Source: Paraglaciecola sp. (lineage in GTDB: Bacteria > Pseudomonadota > Gammaproteobacteria > Enterobacterales > Alteromonadaceae). From it: a stretch of 64,000 bases of DNA. A program made the translations under genes and the position numbers. The notes beneath the pieces were generated by a model. The model was not told the origin of the DNA and searched no databases. It saw only the letters and a program-made list of their open reading frames with translations. Below, one piece after another: positions 9,305 to 17,477 of the stretch (its first letter is position 1; each line of letters begins with the position of its first letter). The stretch covers positions 49,046-113,045 of the forward strand of contig JAACSL010000012.1 of assembly GCA_009993955.1 (NCBI GenBank). Reading direction: 5' to 3'.

Positions 9305-9481
9305 TTAAATTTTCGGTGCTTTACCGCGAATGGCATTGGAGATCAACGAGATCAACAACAGCACCACAAACACAAAAAATATAATTTTTGCAATGCCTGT
9401 TGCTGCACCGGCAATCCCACCAAACCCAAAAATAGCGGCCACAATAGCGATGACAAAAAATGTTAGTGCCCAACCTAACAT
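9305..9481 (-). CDS. DUF1328 (YtjA-like) small membrane protein
   Basis: A 58-residue frame on the minus strand reads [20 protein letters not shown] and continues [20 protein letters not shown], the well-known DUF1328/YtjA pattern of two membrane helices with a glycine-rich turn, ending [15 protein letters not shown] lies about nine bases before the ATG. The family is a small inner-membrane protein common in proteobacteria, often stress-induced, with no defined activity. The gene is just upstream of the small lipoprotein. The longer overlapping minus-strand frame at 9321-9524 is a shadow. Confidence 0.9.
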   Translation of the reverse strand: MLGWALTFFVIAIVAAIFGFGGIAGAATGIAKIIFFVFVVLLLISLISNAIRGKAPKI

Positions 9482-9626
9482 ATGATGTACTCCTCTTTAT
9501 GAAATTAACGTGTGTTGTGTTCACTGACTTCTATTTCTGTAATGCGTTATGTGTGTCAATCCTGTGATACAAGATTAAAGCATTGATTTTATTAGGAATA
9601 TTTTAGATTAAATGGTCGGGATAGAG

Positions 9627-9640
9627 CGTTGTTAACAACG
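9627..9640. promoter_or_regulatory. Perfect 14-bp palindrome upstream of the DUF1328 gene
   Basis: CGTTGTTAACAACG is its own reverse complement. It lies about 145 bases before the DUF1328 start, in the gap between that gene and the end of rfbD (9482-9754), where nothing else is seen. It could be an operator, but no family can be named from the sequence. Confidence 0.3.
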
Positions 9641-9754
9641 TTTAGTCGCAATTATTACACATAAAAAATGTAGAACTTGCAGGGAACATAATAAAACTAT
9701 GATGTACGTGACCCTCAACGTGCAAGGTTTAGGGCGAATACATCCCGAATAGCT

Positions 9755-10624
9755 TTAGTGACTGTTGGCTAATGTGTCTAGCATCTTGGCTAATTGTTTA
9801 CGCCAATGCACGGCGGCAATACCGGATGTCTTCTCGGCGGAACTTTTATCCATTACCGAAAAGCTGGGACGTTTAGCTGGCGTCGGATAGGCACTGCTAG
9901 GAATAGGTAAAATGGGTATGGTCTGCTTTAACAAGCCATTTTGCAAAGCCAATTCTTGTATGGCAATGGCAAAATCATACCAAGAGGCAACACCCGCATC
10001 TGTCCAATGAAACACCCCTGAAACTTCAGGTTTGTCGATCACAGCCCATAACCATTGGGCCAGTCCATATGCCCAAGTTGGCGTACCTACTTGGTCAGCA
10101 ACCACACCCAATTGGGGCTTTTCGGCCATTAGGCGCAGCATGGTCTTTACAAAATTATTACCGTGCGTAGAGTAGACCCAAGCGGTACGCACGATAACGA
10201 AATTGTTTAATTGTGCTTGTATAGCGAGTTCTCCAGCGAGTTTTGTATGGCCATACACACTAAGCGGGTTTACTGCATCATCAGGCTGATAAGGCGTTGT
10301 TTTTGCACCATCAAACACAAAGTCAGTGGAGATATGCAATAGGCGCGCATTAAAATTTTTACACGCCATAGCAAGGTTGTGTGCACCGCTTGAATTCACC
10401 GCTGAGGCTTGTTGCTCGTCACTCTCAGCTTTGTCTACTGCGGTATAGGCTGCCGCATTAATGACTACTTTGGGCTGGTGGTGGGTTATACAATCGAGCA
10501 CTGCGTCCGTATCGCCGATATCCAATTCAGAGCGATTAACACCAATTAACTCGATATGAGGAGGTATGCTTTGCATTAACTCCCAGCCGAGTTGCCCGTC
10601 TCTACCTGTTAACAGTACTTTCAT
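9755..10624 (-). CDS. rfbD: dTDP-4-dehydrorhamnose reductase
   Basis: This enzyme makes the last step of dTDP-L-rhamnose synthesis, the NAD(P)H-dependent reduction of dTDP-4-dehydro-L-rhamnose. The 289 residues show the N-terminal dinucleotide fold GRDGQLGWEL, NAAAYTAVDKAE, STDFVFDG and the YGHTKLAGE stretch with the Tyr-x-x-x-Lys pair of short-chain dehydrogenase-like enzymes. The length is normal. It is the last gene of rfbB-rfbA-rfbC-rfbD, 12 bases after rfbC. Confidence 0.95.
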   Translation of the reverse strand: MKVLLTGRDGQLGWELMQSIPPHIELIGVNRSELDIGDTDAVLDCITHHQPKVVINAAAYTAVDKAESDEQQASAVNSSGAHNLAMACKNFNARLLHISTDFVFDGAKTTPYQPDDAVNPLSVYGHTKLAGELAIQAQLNNFVIVRTAWVYSTHGNNFVKTMLRLMAEKPQLGVVADQVGTPTWAYGLAQWLWAVIDKPEVSGVFHWTDAGVASWYDFAIAIQELALQNGLLKQTIPILPIPSSAYPTPAKRPSFSVMDKSSAEKTSGIAAVHWRKQLAKMLDTLANSH

Positions 10625-10636
10625 GTTTGACTCGCT

Positions 10637-11185
10637 CTACGCAAAGGTTGGTGCGTCCACAAAGGCTGTTGCATGCTGATCTTTGGCAGACAGATTGGGC
10701 AGTTGGTCATTAACCAAAGGCCAGTTAATGGCAATGCTCGGATCATTCCAACTAATAGAAATCTCTGATTGGGGATGGTAGTAATCTGTACATTTATAGA
10801 CAAATTCCGCCGTATCACTTAGCACGTAAAATCCGTGGGCAAAACCCTCTGGCACCCATAATTGACGTTGGTTTGCGGCTGACAACTCCAAGCCAAACCA
10901 CTGTCCAAATGTTGATGACGAGCGACGTAAGTCAACCGCAACATCAAATACAGAGCCTTGTACAACTCTCACCAATTTTCCCTGAGTGTGCTCAAGTTGA
11001 TAATGCAAACCACGCAGAATGCCCTGTGCAGATTTACTGTGATTATCCTGAACCAATGGTTTGGCCCCTGTTTGTTCGCTAAAAAAGTCAGCACGATAGG
11101 TTTCCATAAAAAAACCACGTTCATCACCGAACACCCTAGGCTCAAAAATAAGTACATCGTTTAGCGTGGTTTTTTTTACTAACAT
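10637..11185 (-). CDS. rfbC: dTDP-4-dehydrorhamnose 3,5-epimerase
   Basis: This cytoplasmic enzyme epimerises C3 and C5 of dTDP-4-dehydro-6-deoxyglucose. The 182 residues show the family order: RVFGDERGFFMETYR, QDNHSKSAQGILRGLHYQ with the catalytic His, FGQWFGLELSA, WVPEGFAHGFYVLSD and YKCTDYYHP. It is a cupin-fold enzyme of normal length. It lies 13 bases after rfbA in the rhamnose operon. Confidence 0.95.
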   Translation of the reverse strand: MLVKKTTLNDVLIFEPRVFGDERGFFMETYRADFFSEQTGAKPLVQDNHSKSAQGILRGLHYQLEHTQGKLVRVVQGSVFDVAVDLRRSSSTFGQWFGLELSAANQRQLWVPEGFAHGFYVLSDTAEFVYKCTDYYHPQSEISISWNDPSIAINWPLVNDQLPNLSAKDQHATAFVDAPTFA

Positions 11186-11198
11186 CTATTATTCGACC

Positions 11199-12080
11199 TT
11201 ACTTGTAACCGTTAGCCACTTTGATTAAATATTGTCCGTAGCCTGTTTTCGCCAGTTTATTACCTTGCACTAACAGTTGCTCTCTTGAAATCCACTTAGC
11301 GCGATAGGCGATTTCCTCTAAGCAAGCCACCTTTAAACCTTGCCGATGCTCAACGGTTTGCACAAATTGACCAGCTTCAAGTAAAGAATCATGTGTGCCA
11401 GTGTCTAACCATGCAAAACCGCGTCCGAGTAACGAAACGTTTAACTGACCGTTTTGCATATAAGCCAGATTGACATCAGTAATTTCTAACTCCCCCCTTG
11501 GTGATGGAGCAATATTCTTGGCAATCTCTACCACTTGGTTATCGTAAAAATACAAGCCAGTAACCGCGTAATTAGATTTTGGCTGTTTTGGTTTTTCCTC
11601 AATACTAATGGCTAAGCCATTATCGTCAAAATCCACCACGCCGAAACGTTCAGGGTCATTCACGTGATACCCAAATACAGTTGCCCCCACTTCCACCTTG
11701 GTCGCTGCTCTGAGGTAGTCAGAAAAATGTTGGCCATAGAAGATATTATCTCCCAGTACTAAAGCAACATTGTCATCGCCAATAAACTGCTCACCGATAA
11801 TAAAGGCCTGTGCCAAACCATCTGGCGAGGGTTGGATAGCGTAAGTAATGTTGATCCCGAAGGCTAAGCCATCACCGAGTAGTTTCACAAAATTACTCTG
11901 ATCTTCTGGCGTTGTGATAATCAAAATATCGCGGATCCCCGCTAACATGAGCACTGACAAGGGATAGTAAATCATCGGCTTGTCATAAATAGGCAATAAT
12001 TGCTTGGAGGTACCTTGAGTAATTGGATGCAAACGCGAACCAGATCCACCAGCTAACACAATTCCTTTGTATTTTTTCAT
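11199..12080 (-). CDS. rfbA: Glucose-1-phosphate thymidylyltransferase
   Basis: The enzyme makes dTDP-glucose from dTTP and glucose 1-phosphate, the first step of the rhamnose pathway. The nucleotidyltransferase signature [13 protein letters not shown] and the following [16 protein letters not shown] are at the N-terminus; [11 protein letters not shown] and [20 protein letters not shown] follow in the usual order. The frame is open to 12119, but ATG 12080 has a GGAGAATAAA leader and gives the standard [12 protein letters not shown] start. It begins one base after rfbB stops. Confidence 0.95.
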   Translation of the reverse strand: MKKYKGIVLAGGSGSRLHPITQGTSKQLLPIYDKPMIYYPLSVLMLAGIRDILIITTPEDQSNFVKLLGDGLAFGINITYAIQPSPDGLAQAFIIGEQFIGDDNVALVLGDNIFYGQHFSDYLRAATKVEVGATVFGYHVNDPERFGVVDFDDNGLAISIEEKPKQPKSNYAVTGLYFYDNQVVEIAKNIAPSPRGELEITDVNLAYMQNGQLNVSLLGRGFAWLDTGTHDSLLEAGQFVQTVEHRQGLKVACLEEIAYRAKWISREQLLVQGNKLAKTGYGQYLIKVANGYK

Positions 12081-12081
12081 T

Positions 12082-13197
12082 TTATTCTCCTTGTTGTACG
12101 CCGAGAGTTGAACTGTCATTGCCTAAACGATTGAGTTGGTATGCACCCGATAATACCCGTTGCCACCAATCTTGGTTGCTTAAATACCATTCTACAGTGC
12201 GGCGAATACCGGATTCGAAGGTTTCTTGTGGTGTCCAGCCGAGTTCTTGCTGAATTTTTTTGGCATCAATGGCATAGCGTGCATCATGACCGGGACGATC
12301 TTTAACAAACGTGATTAACTCTCGATAGTTATTAATGCCCTTTACTTTGCCGGGAGCTAGCTCATTTAATAGGTCACAAATGGTTTCAACTACCTGTAAA
12401 TTACGTTTTTCGTTGTGCCCACCAATGTTAAACGTCTCACCAATGCGTCGGGATTTAAGCACGGTGATCAGCGCGCGTGCATGATCCTCGACGAATAACC
12501 AGTCACGAATCTGACTACCATCACCATAAACAGGCAGGGCTTTTCCAGCTAAGGCATTTAATATGATATGGGGTACAAGTTTTTCAGGAAAATGGTAGGG
12601 GCCATAATTGTTGGAGCAGTTGGTTACGACGGTTGGCAAACCATAGGTGCGTTGCCAAGCGCGTACTAAATGATCAGAGCTGGCTTTACTGGCAGAATAG
12701 GGTGAACTTGGTGCATAAGGCGTTGACTCAGTAAAAAGTGGTAAACTTGTCCCCGCAGGAAGTTCATCAGGATGCGGTAAGTCACCGTAAACTTCATCGG
12801 TACTGATGTGGTGAAAGATAAACTGTGACTTTCTATCCACGGGAAGCGTCATCCAATAGGAACGTGCCGATTCTAACAAGGTGTAGGTGCCGACTACATT
12901 GGTGTGAATAAAATCACCTGGTCCATCGATAGAGCGATCAACATGGGATTCTGCTGCAAGATGCATAACGGCATCTGGTTGGTGCTGCTGGAAAACTCTT
13001 TTTAATGCTGATGGGTCACAAATGTCTACTTTTTCAAAGATGTAGCGCTCGCTATGCAACTGCTCAGGGATGGACTCAAGATTACCTGCGTAGGTCAGTT
13101 TATCAACATTGACTACAGTATCGGAGGTATTTTCGAGAAGCTGCCTGACCACCGCACTACCAATAAAACCTGCACCGCCGGTCACTAAAATTTTCAT
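12082..13197 (-). CDS. rfbB: dTDP-glucose 4,6-dehydratase
   Basis: This NAD-dependent enzyme dehydrates dTDP-glucose to the 4-keto-6-deoxy sugar. The 371 residues show the Rossmann start [13 protein letters not shown], the [12 protein letters not shown] stretch, the catalytic [18 protein letters not shown] with the Tyr-x-x-x-Lys pair, and [15 protein letters not shown]. The length is normal for the family. It is first of the four rhamnose genes; 245 bases separate it from the sugar-transferase gene upstream on the same strand, enough for a promoter of its own. Confidence 0.95.
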   Translation of the reverse strand: MKILVTGGAGFIGSAVVRQLLENTSDTVVNVDKLTYAGNLESIPEQLHSERYIFEKVDICDPSALKRVFQQHQPDAVMHLAAESHVDRSIDGPGDFIHTNVVGTYTLLESARSYWMTLPVDRKSQFIFHHISTDEVYGDLPHPDELPAGTSLPLFTESTPYAPSSPYSASKASSDHLVRAWQRTYGLPTVVTNCSNNYGPYHFPEKLVPHIILNALAGKALPVYGDGSQIRDWLFVEDHARALITVLKSRRIGETFNIGGHNEKRNLQVVETICDLLNELAPGKVKGINNYRELITFVKDRPGHDARYAIDAKKIQQELGWTPQETFESGIRRTVEWYLSNQDWWQRVLSGAYQLNRLGNDSSTLGVQQGE

Positions 13198-13442
13198 GTA
13201 TCTGCCTTAAACCAACATAAATCGCCGCTAATTTTAGTTTAGCGACATAAAAAGCCGAGAGTGTACCCAAAACCACGATAAAGCTAAATACTAGAGGCTG
13301 TTTTGCTTGGCATACTTTTCTGAAATTTGCTGGCGCTTTAGTAGATTGGTCCAGCCTGAAGGAAATCACGGGAGGTTGAACTGCGACCATTGTGAGTTTA
13401 AAAAATGGTCGCAATAGATTTAGCGCAGATATTGGACTTGTA

Positions 13443-14870
13443 TTAATAGGCGTTTTTATTGATAAAGCCGTTGGTCACCGTTTTTAATATGATTTTTATA
13501 TCCAACCATACCGACCATCGATGAATGTAGTCCAAATCAAACTCCACACGTTTAACCATTTTATTGATGGTTTCCGTTTCACCACGCAGGCCATTGACTT
13601 GTGCCAAGCCAGTAATGCCTGGACGCACTTTATGACGAAGCATGTAACCTTCGATTAACTTTCGATATTGTTCATTGTGAGCCACGGCATGGGGACGTGG
13701 TCCAACAATCGACATTCTGCCTTGTAGGACATTGATAAACTGCGGGAGCTCGTCCAATGAGGTTTTCCTCAGAAAAGCGCCAAGGGGGGTAATGCGACTA
13801 TCGTTTTTTGTGGCTTGTTTCACTTCAGTACCATTGTCTTGTGCTGACATGGAACGAAACTTATACACCACTATTTTTTTCCCATCCAGCCCATAGCGAT
13901 TTTGCCTGAATATCACGGGGCCAGGAGAAGTGATTTTTACCGCTGCAGCAATGCATAACATCGGCACCGCAATCAGACATAAAATAGAAAGTGACAGAAC
14001 AATATCTTCGGCACGTTTCAATAATTCACTGCCACCCTGAAAAGGGGTATCAAACACGCTGAGGGTTTGAATGGACCCAACACTTTGCCATCTTGCGTTG
14101 AGCAAATTATACATAAAGAAATTGGGAATAATGTATACGGTTGCGGTGGTGTCACTGCACAAATTTAACACCTGCATAATGCGTTTTTCAGCGCTCATGG
14201 GCAGCGCAATATAAACAAAATCCACTTCTCCTTGCCGTGCTTTTTCGATTGCATCGTCTACATTGCCAGCAATTTGGTTGGTAAACTCGTAGGGCAGTCG
14301 TTGCGTCTCTCTATCATCATAAACACCCGTAAATATAATGCCCAGATGGTCGTTTTCGATGATTTGATTGGCCAAACTGTAGCCAGCATGTGTTGCGCCA
14401 ATGACGATGGCCCGGCGCGTATTGTGTCCTTTGCGCCGATGTACAAATAAGATCTGACGAAAGACTACGCGCCAGCTGGTTAAAGCCACTAAACTAATAG
14501 TCAACCAACTCATTACCACAAAATTGTCTAAGTTGACAAAATTAGGGTAAACATAGGCAAAAGTCGCGGTGACAAAACCAGAAATTAGCCATCCGAATGT
14601 CACGCTTCTTAACATCAAGGTGGTAGACGCGGTGCGCCATGACCGATATAAATCGAGTGATTCCGCACATAGATTGAAAGTAATAATATTGACAAACAAT
14701 ATCACCATACTTTCACCCTTTACCGGCTCTCCCAAAATCACCATAGTCGAAAAGAATACTAAGGTGATGAGAATTAAATCTGTCAGCCGATACAAAGTTG
14801 AAAAGCTGCTTTGGTTTGTCTGAATAATACCTTTATTGTTTGGACCGTTGGTCTTTCCAAATACCATCAC
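13443..14870 (-). CDS. Undecaprenyl-phosphate glucose phosphotransferase (WcaJ/PssY-like), EPS initiating enzyme
   Basis: This protein transfers a sugar 1-phosphate, usually glucose or galactose, to undecaprenyl phosphate, starting the repeat unit at the inner membrane. The N-terminal half has four to five membrane helices and a CoA-binding-like domain ([20 protein letters not shown]). The C-terminal half is the bacterial sugar transferase domain: [49 protein letters not shown] and [17 protein letters not shown]. The 475 residues match the polyprenyl glycosylphosphotransferase family. It is divergent from the export operon across a long leader and upstream of the rhamnose genes. Confidence 0.92.
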   Translation of the reverse strand: MMVFGKTNGPNNKGIIQTNQSSFSTLYRLTDLILITLVFFSTMVILGEPVKGESMVILFVNIITFNLCAESLDLYRSWRTASTTLMLRSVTFGWLISGFVTATFAYVYPNFVNLDNFVVMSWLTISLVALTSWRVVFRQILFVHRRKGHNTRRAIVIGATHAGYSLANQIIENDHLGIIFTGVYDDRETQRLPYEFTNQIAGNVDDAIEKARQGEVDFVYIALPMSAEKRIMQVLNLCSDTTATVYIIPNFFMYNLLNARWQSVGSIQTLSVFDTPFQGGSELLKRAEDIVLSLSILCLIAVPMLCIAAAVKITSPGPVIFRQNRYGLDGKKIVVYKFRSMSAQDNGTEVKQATKNDSRITPLGAFLRKTSLDELPQFINVLQGRMSIVGPRPHAVAHNEQYRKLIEGYMLRHKVRPGITGLAQVNGLRGETETINKMVKRVEFDLDYIHRWSVWLDIKIILKTVTNGFINKNAY

Positions 14871-15703
14871 TCTTGCTCCTTTAGCTACCTAGCAATTCAT
14901 TAATCATCAATCAGGGATGATCGCCCAACTGCGCGTTTATCTGTCTTCAATAAGGTACTAATGATTAAAGCAAGCCTTTTGTGTCAACGCTGTTTGCCTA
15001 AAATCCCTTTCATTAAACCCAATCCACCTACAAAGCCCAATAAAACCGCAACGTTGCCGATGGGTAACACTGGCTAAGGTCTGTTGCCAATTTGCAACAC
15101 ACTCTATGCTTTGACTATCGGGCACCCTGTTTTACATACCGAATGTCACGTGGTTTGCACACAGCGCAGCCATACAGAAAGCGTTTACGGTTTAAACACA
15201 GCAAATGCGTTCTTCTTCTACTGCGCATGGAAGAATTAGCAATAACTATGCCGCTGATTAATGCTGGTCATAAATTTTTATACACAGGGCCCCAAAGCTA
15301 ACAGCAATACAGTTAAATCAAGGCTGCTATGCAATCTTCGCTGGCTGTATGTTCAAGCTTAACGTGAGCGAAAGCGGTAGAAATGATGATTTGATGAAAT
15401 TTATGTGGCTTTTTCACTTCACTGACGCGGTAACGTGATGGTTTTTTGTGCACCTACTTAAGCAAACGCTGAACGGATTTGGTGCAAATTTGTATTTTTT
15501 ATGGCGCAAACGCCCTAGGCGCGCATCGTTGTTGGATACAAAGCCGCGAGCCAATGATTAAGTGAGGCTGAATGCAACGATGTCATAATACTGGCACAAA
15601 AATGGCTTATAACTTCACAAGGCGACAATGGTTTTGTGCCGATAAACCACGGGACTGCGCAGTTAAACTCCCTGTTTAATTTGAGTAAAATTGAGGCAAA
15701 GGA
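14871..15703. other. Long intergenic leader between two divergent EPS operons
   Basis: These 833 bases hold no convincing gene. They must contain promoters for the sugar-transferase gene (minus) and the export operon (plus). An ops-like element lies at 15426-15437. A 28-codon minus-strand frame at 14984-15070 encodes a hydrophobic tail-like peptide (see findings). The export operon's first ATG at 15704 has GAGG at 15693-15696. Confidence 0.6.
15426..15437 (+). promoter_or_regulatory. ops/JUMPStart-like element in the export operon leader
   Basis: CGCGGTAACGTG matches the ops consensus GGCGGTAGCGTG at 10 of 12 positions, keeping the GGTA core, and a run of six T follows four bases later, as in known ops sites. 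It is on the coding strand about 265 bases before the first EPS export gene. ops elements recruit the antiterminator RfaH to long polysaccharide operons. No rfaH gene is in the window, so function is inference. Confidence 0.5.
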
Positions 15704-16909
15704 ATGAAAAGTGTAAATCTTAGCGTCGCGCTGGTGTTGAGTCTTGTTAGCGCCGGCAGCATGGCCCAAGAAAAGGCGAGTCTTGATGTGGGTGGCTTAG
15801 ATTTTGTGCCAACCTTAGATGTAAGCCTCCAGCATGACAGCAACGTCACCCGCTCGAATTCTGCTGTGATCAGCAGTTGGATTAGTCTCTATCGCCCAGA
15901 ACTGCGGCTAGAGAAGAACAGCGATATCACTCAAGTAAGTGTCGGCGTGAGTGCAAGCAAAGGGATTTACCATTCCAGCCAGAATGATAATTTTGACGAT
16001 TACCAAATATTTGTTGATCTCGGCTTCGAGTTTGATCGGCGCAATCAGCTGGCAGCAGGATTTGTCAGTGAATCAGGCCACGATGCCAGAGGTACGGCCT
16101 ATTCGATTGGCATTGGCAACACTTTGCTGGGGCCCGATAAATATAAACGTACTACCCTCGATACAAAATATTCTTATGGTGCACAAACAGCGCCAGCTAG
16201 GTTTGAAGCCACCGTCAGATTACGCAATATCAACTACGATAACGATGTCATAAATGGTCGGCCACGAGATAGAAGCGAGCAAAGTCTAGGGGGTATTTTT
16301 TATTATCAAGTTGCTCCCGCCACTGACCTAGTCTTGGACTCACGCTACACCAATACGTCTTACGACAGTATCACCATGACAGACCCCAATTTTGTTTCAT
16401 TGGATAGCAAAACCACAAATCTTCTTGCGGGTCTAAAATGGGAATCCACTGCGGCTACGACAGGGTTTGCCAAATTGGGTTATCAAAAGCGCAGTTTTGA
16501 CAACGACTTACGTGAAGGTTTTTCAGGCTTAAAATGGGAAGCAGGCGTGGTGTGGAGTCCGATTGAGCGCGCGTTAATAGAATTTTCAACGGCCAACGAT
16601 ACCCTGGAGACAAATGGCTTGGGCTCGTTTATCAAACGCAAAGACTACCGTTTAGACTGGCGGCATCAGTGGTTAGAACGCCTTTCTACCAGCAGCGCTG
16701 TAGCCTATGGCAGCGATATTTATGTGGGCGGTTTGATCCCCAGACAAGATAAAAGCACCCAGTTAGATTTAACTGCGTCCTATCAATTTAGACGTTGGAT
16801 AAGTTTTATCGCTGCTTATTCTTATATCAAGCGCAACAGCGATGTAGTAGATGGCAGTTTCGATTTTGACAAAAATTTGTTCAGCCTCAGTGCAAAATTA
16901 TCGTTGTAA
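15704..16909 (+). CDS. Outer-membrane beta-barrel protein of EPS export (VpsM / Wzp-like)
   Basis: A signal peptide (cleavage near MAQEKA, about residue 22) is followed by some 380 residues of alternating amphipathic strands such as LVLDSRYTNTSYDS and RWISFIAAYSYIKRN, ending in the aromatic/Leu pattern FSLSAKLSL typical of an outer-membrane barrel. It is first of an operon in the order barrel, OPX, PCP kinase, like vpsM-vpsN-vpsO of Vibrio. Because the OPX protein here is short and lacks a membrane-spanning helix, a separate barrel is expected to form the outer-membrane channel; this gene is the natural candidate. EpsL-type EPS barrels are the other label it could carry. Confidence 0.75.
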   Translation: MKSVNLSVALVLSLVSAGSMAQEKASLDVGGLDFVPTLDVSLQHDSNVTRSNSAVISSWISLYRPELRLEKNSDITQVSVGVSASKGIYHSSQNDNFDDYQIFVDLGFEFDRRNQLAAGFVSESGHDARGTAYSIGIGNTLLGPDKYKRTTLDTKYSYGAQTAPARFEATVRLRNINYDNDVINGRPRDRSEQSLGGIFYYQVAPATDLVLDSRYTNTSYDSITMTDPNFVSLDSKTTNLLAGLKWESTAATTGFAKLGYQKRSFDNDLREGFSGLKWEAGVVWSPIERALIEFSTANDTLETNGLGSFIKRKDYRLDWRHQWLERLSTSSAVAYGSDIYVGGLIPRQDKSTQLDLTASYQFRRWISFIAAYSYIKRNSDVVDGSFDFDKNLFSLSAKLSL

Positions 16910-16923
16910 AGGAAGCAGTAAAC

Positions 16924-17460
16924 ATGAAGAGTTTTCTACGGTGGAGTGTGCTTTGTTTGCTGGTGTTCAGCGGCCTATCAACGGCGCAAAACATGAGTCT
17001 AAGTCAATATAAATTAGGCGCTGGGGACGTCATTAAAATCTCAGTATTTGGACAAACGGATCTGTCACTCACCACCAAGGTACCTCATATGGGCGTGATT
17101 AATTATCCCTTTTTGGGGGATATAGAAGTGGTTGGTCTAACCGCATCCCAGCTGGAAAGCACACTGTATAAAGGGTTGAAGGGCGATTATTTGGTTGAAC
17201 CATCCATCTCCGTGACCATAGAGGAATATCGCCCGTTTTTTATCGATGGTGAAGTGAAAAAGCCCGGTGGTTATCCTTATCAGCCGGGTTTATCGATTGA
17301 CAAAGCCGCGGCATTGGCCGGTGGTTACACTGAGCGCGCTTCCCGAACAAAAATAACCATTCGACGGGATGTCGATGGCCAACAAAAACTGATTGAAAGC
17401 CAACCCACCGACACTGTTATGCCCGGTGATATTGTCACTATCTCTCAGAGTTTCTTTTGA
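16924..17460 (+). CDS. Short polysaccharide export protein (OPX, VpsN-like)
   Basis: After a signal peptide (cleavage near STAQN) comes the Poly_export domain (YKLGAGDVIKISVFGQTDLS) and one SLBB domain (FFIDGEVKKPGGYPYQPGLS). The protein ends at 178 residues just after MPGDIVTISQSFF. Wza-type OPX proteins are about twice as long and end in an amphipathic helix that crosses the outer membrane. This one has neither that helix nor a lipobox, so it is likely a periplasmic ring joining the PCP to a separate beta-barrel. It lies 14 bases after the barrel gene and is followed closely by the PCP gene. Confidence 0.9.
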   Translation: MKSFLRWSVLCLLVFSGLSTAQNMSLSQYKLGAGDVIKISVFGQTDLSLTTKVPHMGVINYPFLGDIEVVGLTASQLESTLYKGLKGDYLVEPSISVTIEEYRPFFIDGEVKKPGGYPYQPGLSIDKAAALAGGYTERASRTKITIRRDVDGQQKLIESQPTDTVMPGDIVTISQSFF

Positions 17461-17477
17461 TCAAGGACAAGACCGCC

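Noticed and set aside
9321..9524. 67-residue minus-strand frame rich in Cys and Trp
   Set aside because: It is an out-of-frame shadow of the DUF1328 gene, which has the family sequence and a good ribosome-binding site.
15092..15301. 69-residue plus-strand frame in the EPS leader
   Set aside because: Random-looking composition, no ribosome-binding site, no pattern.
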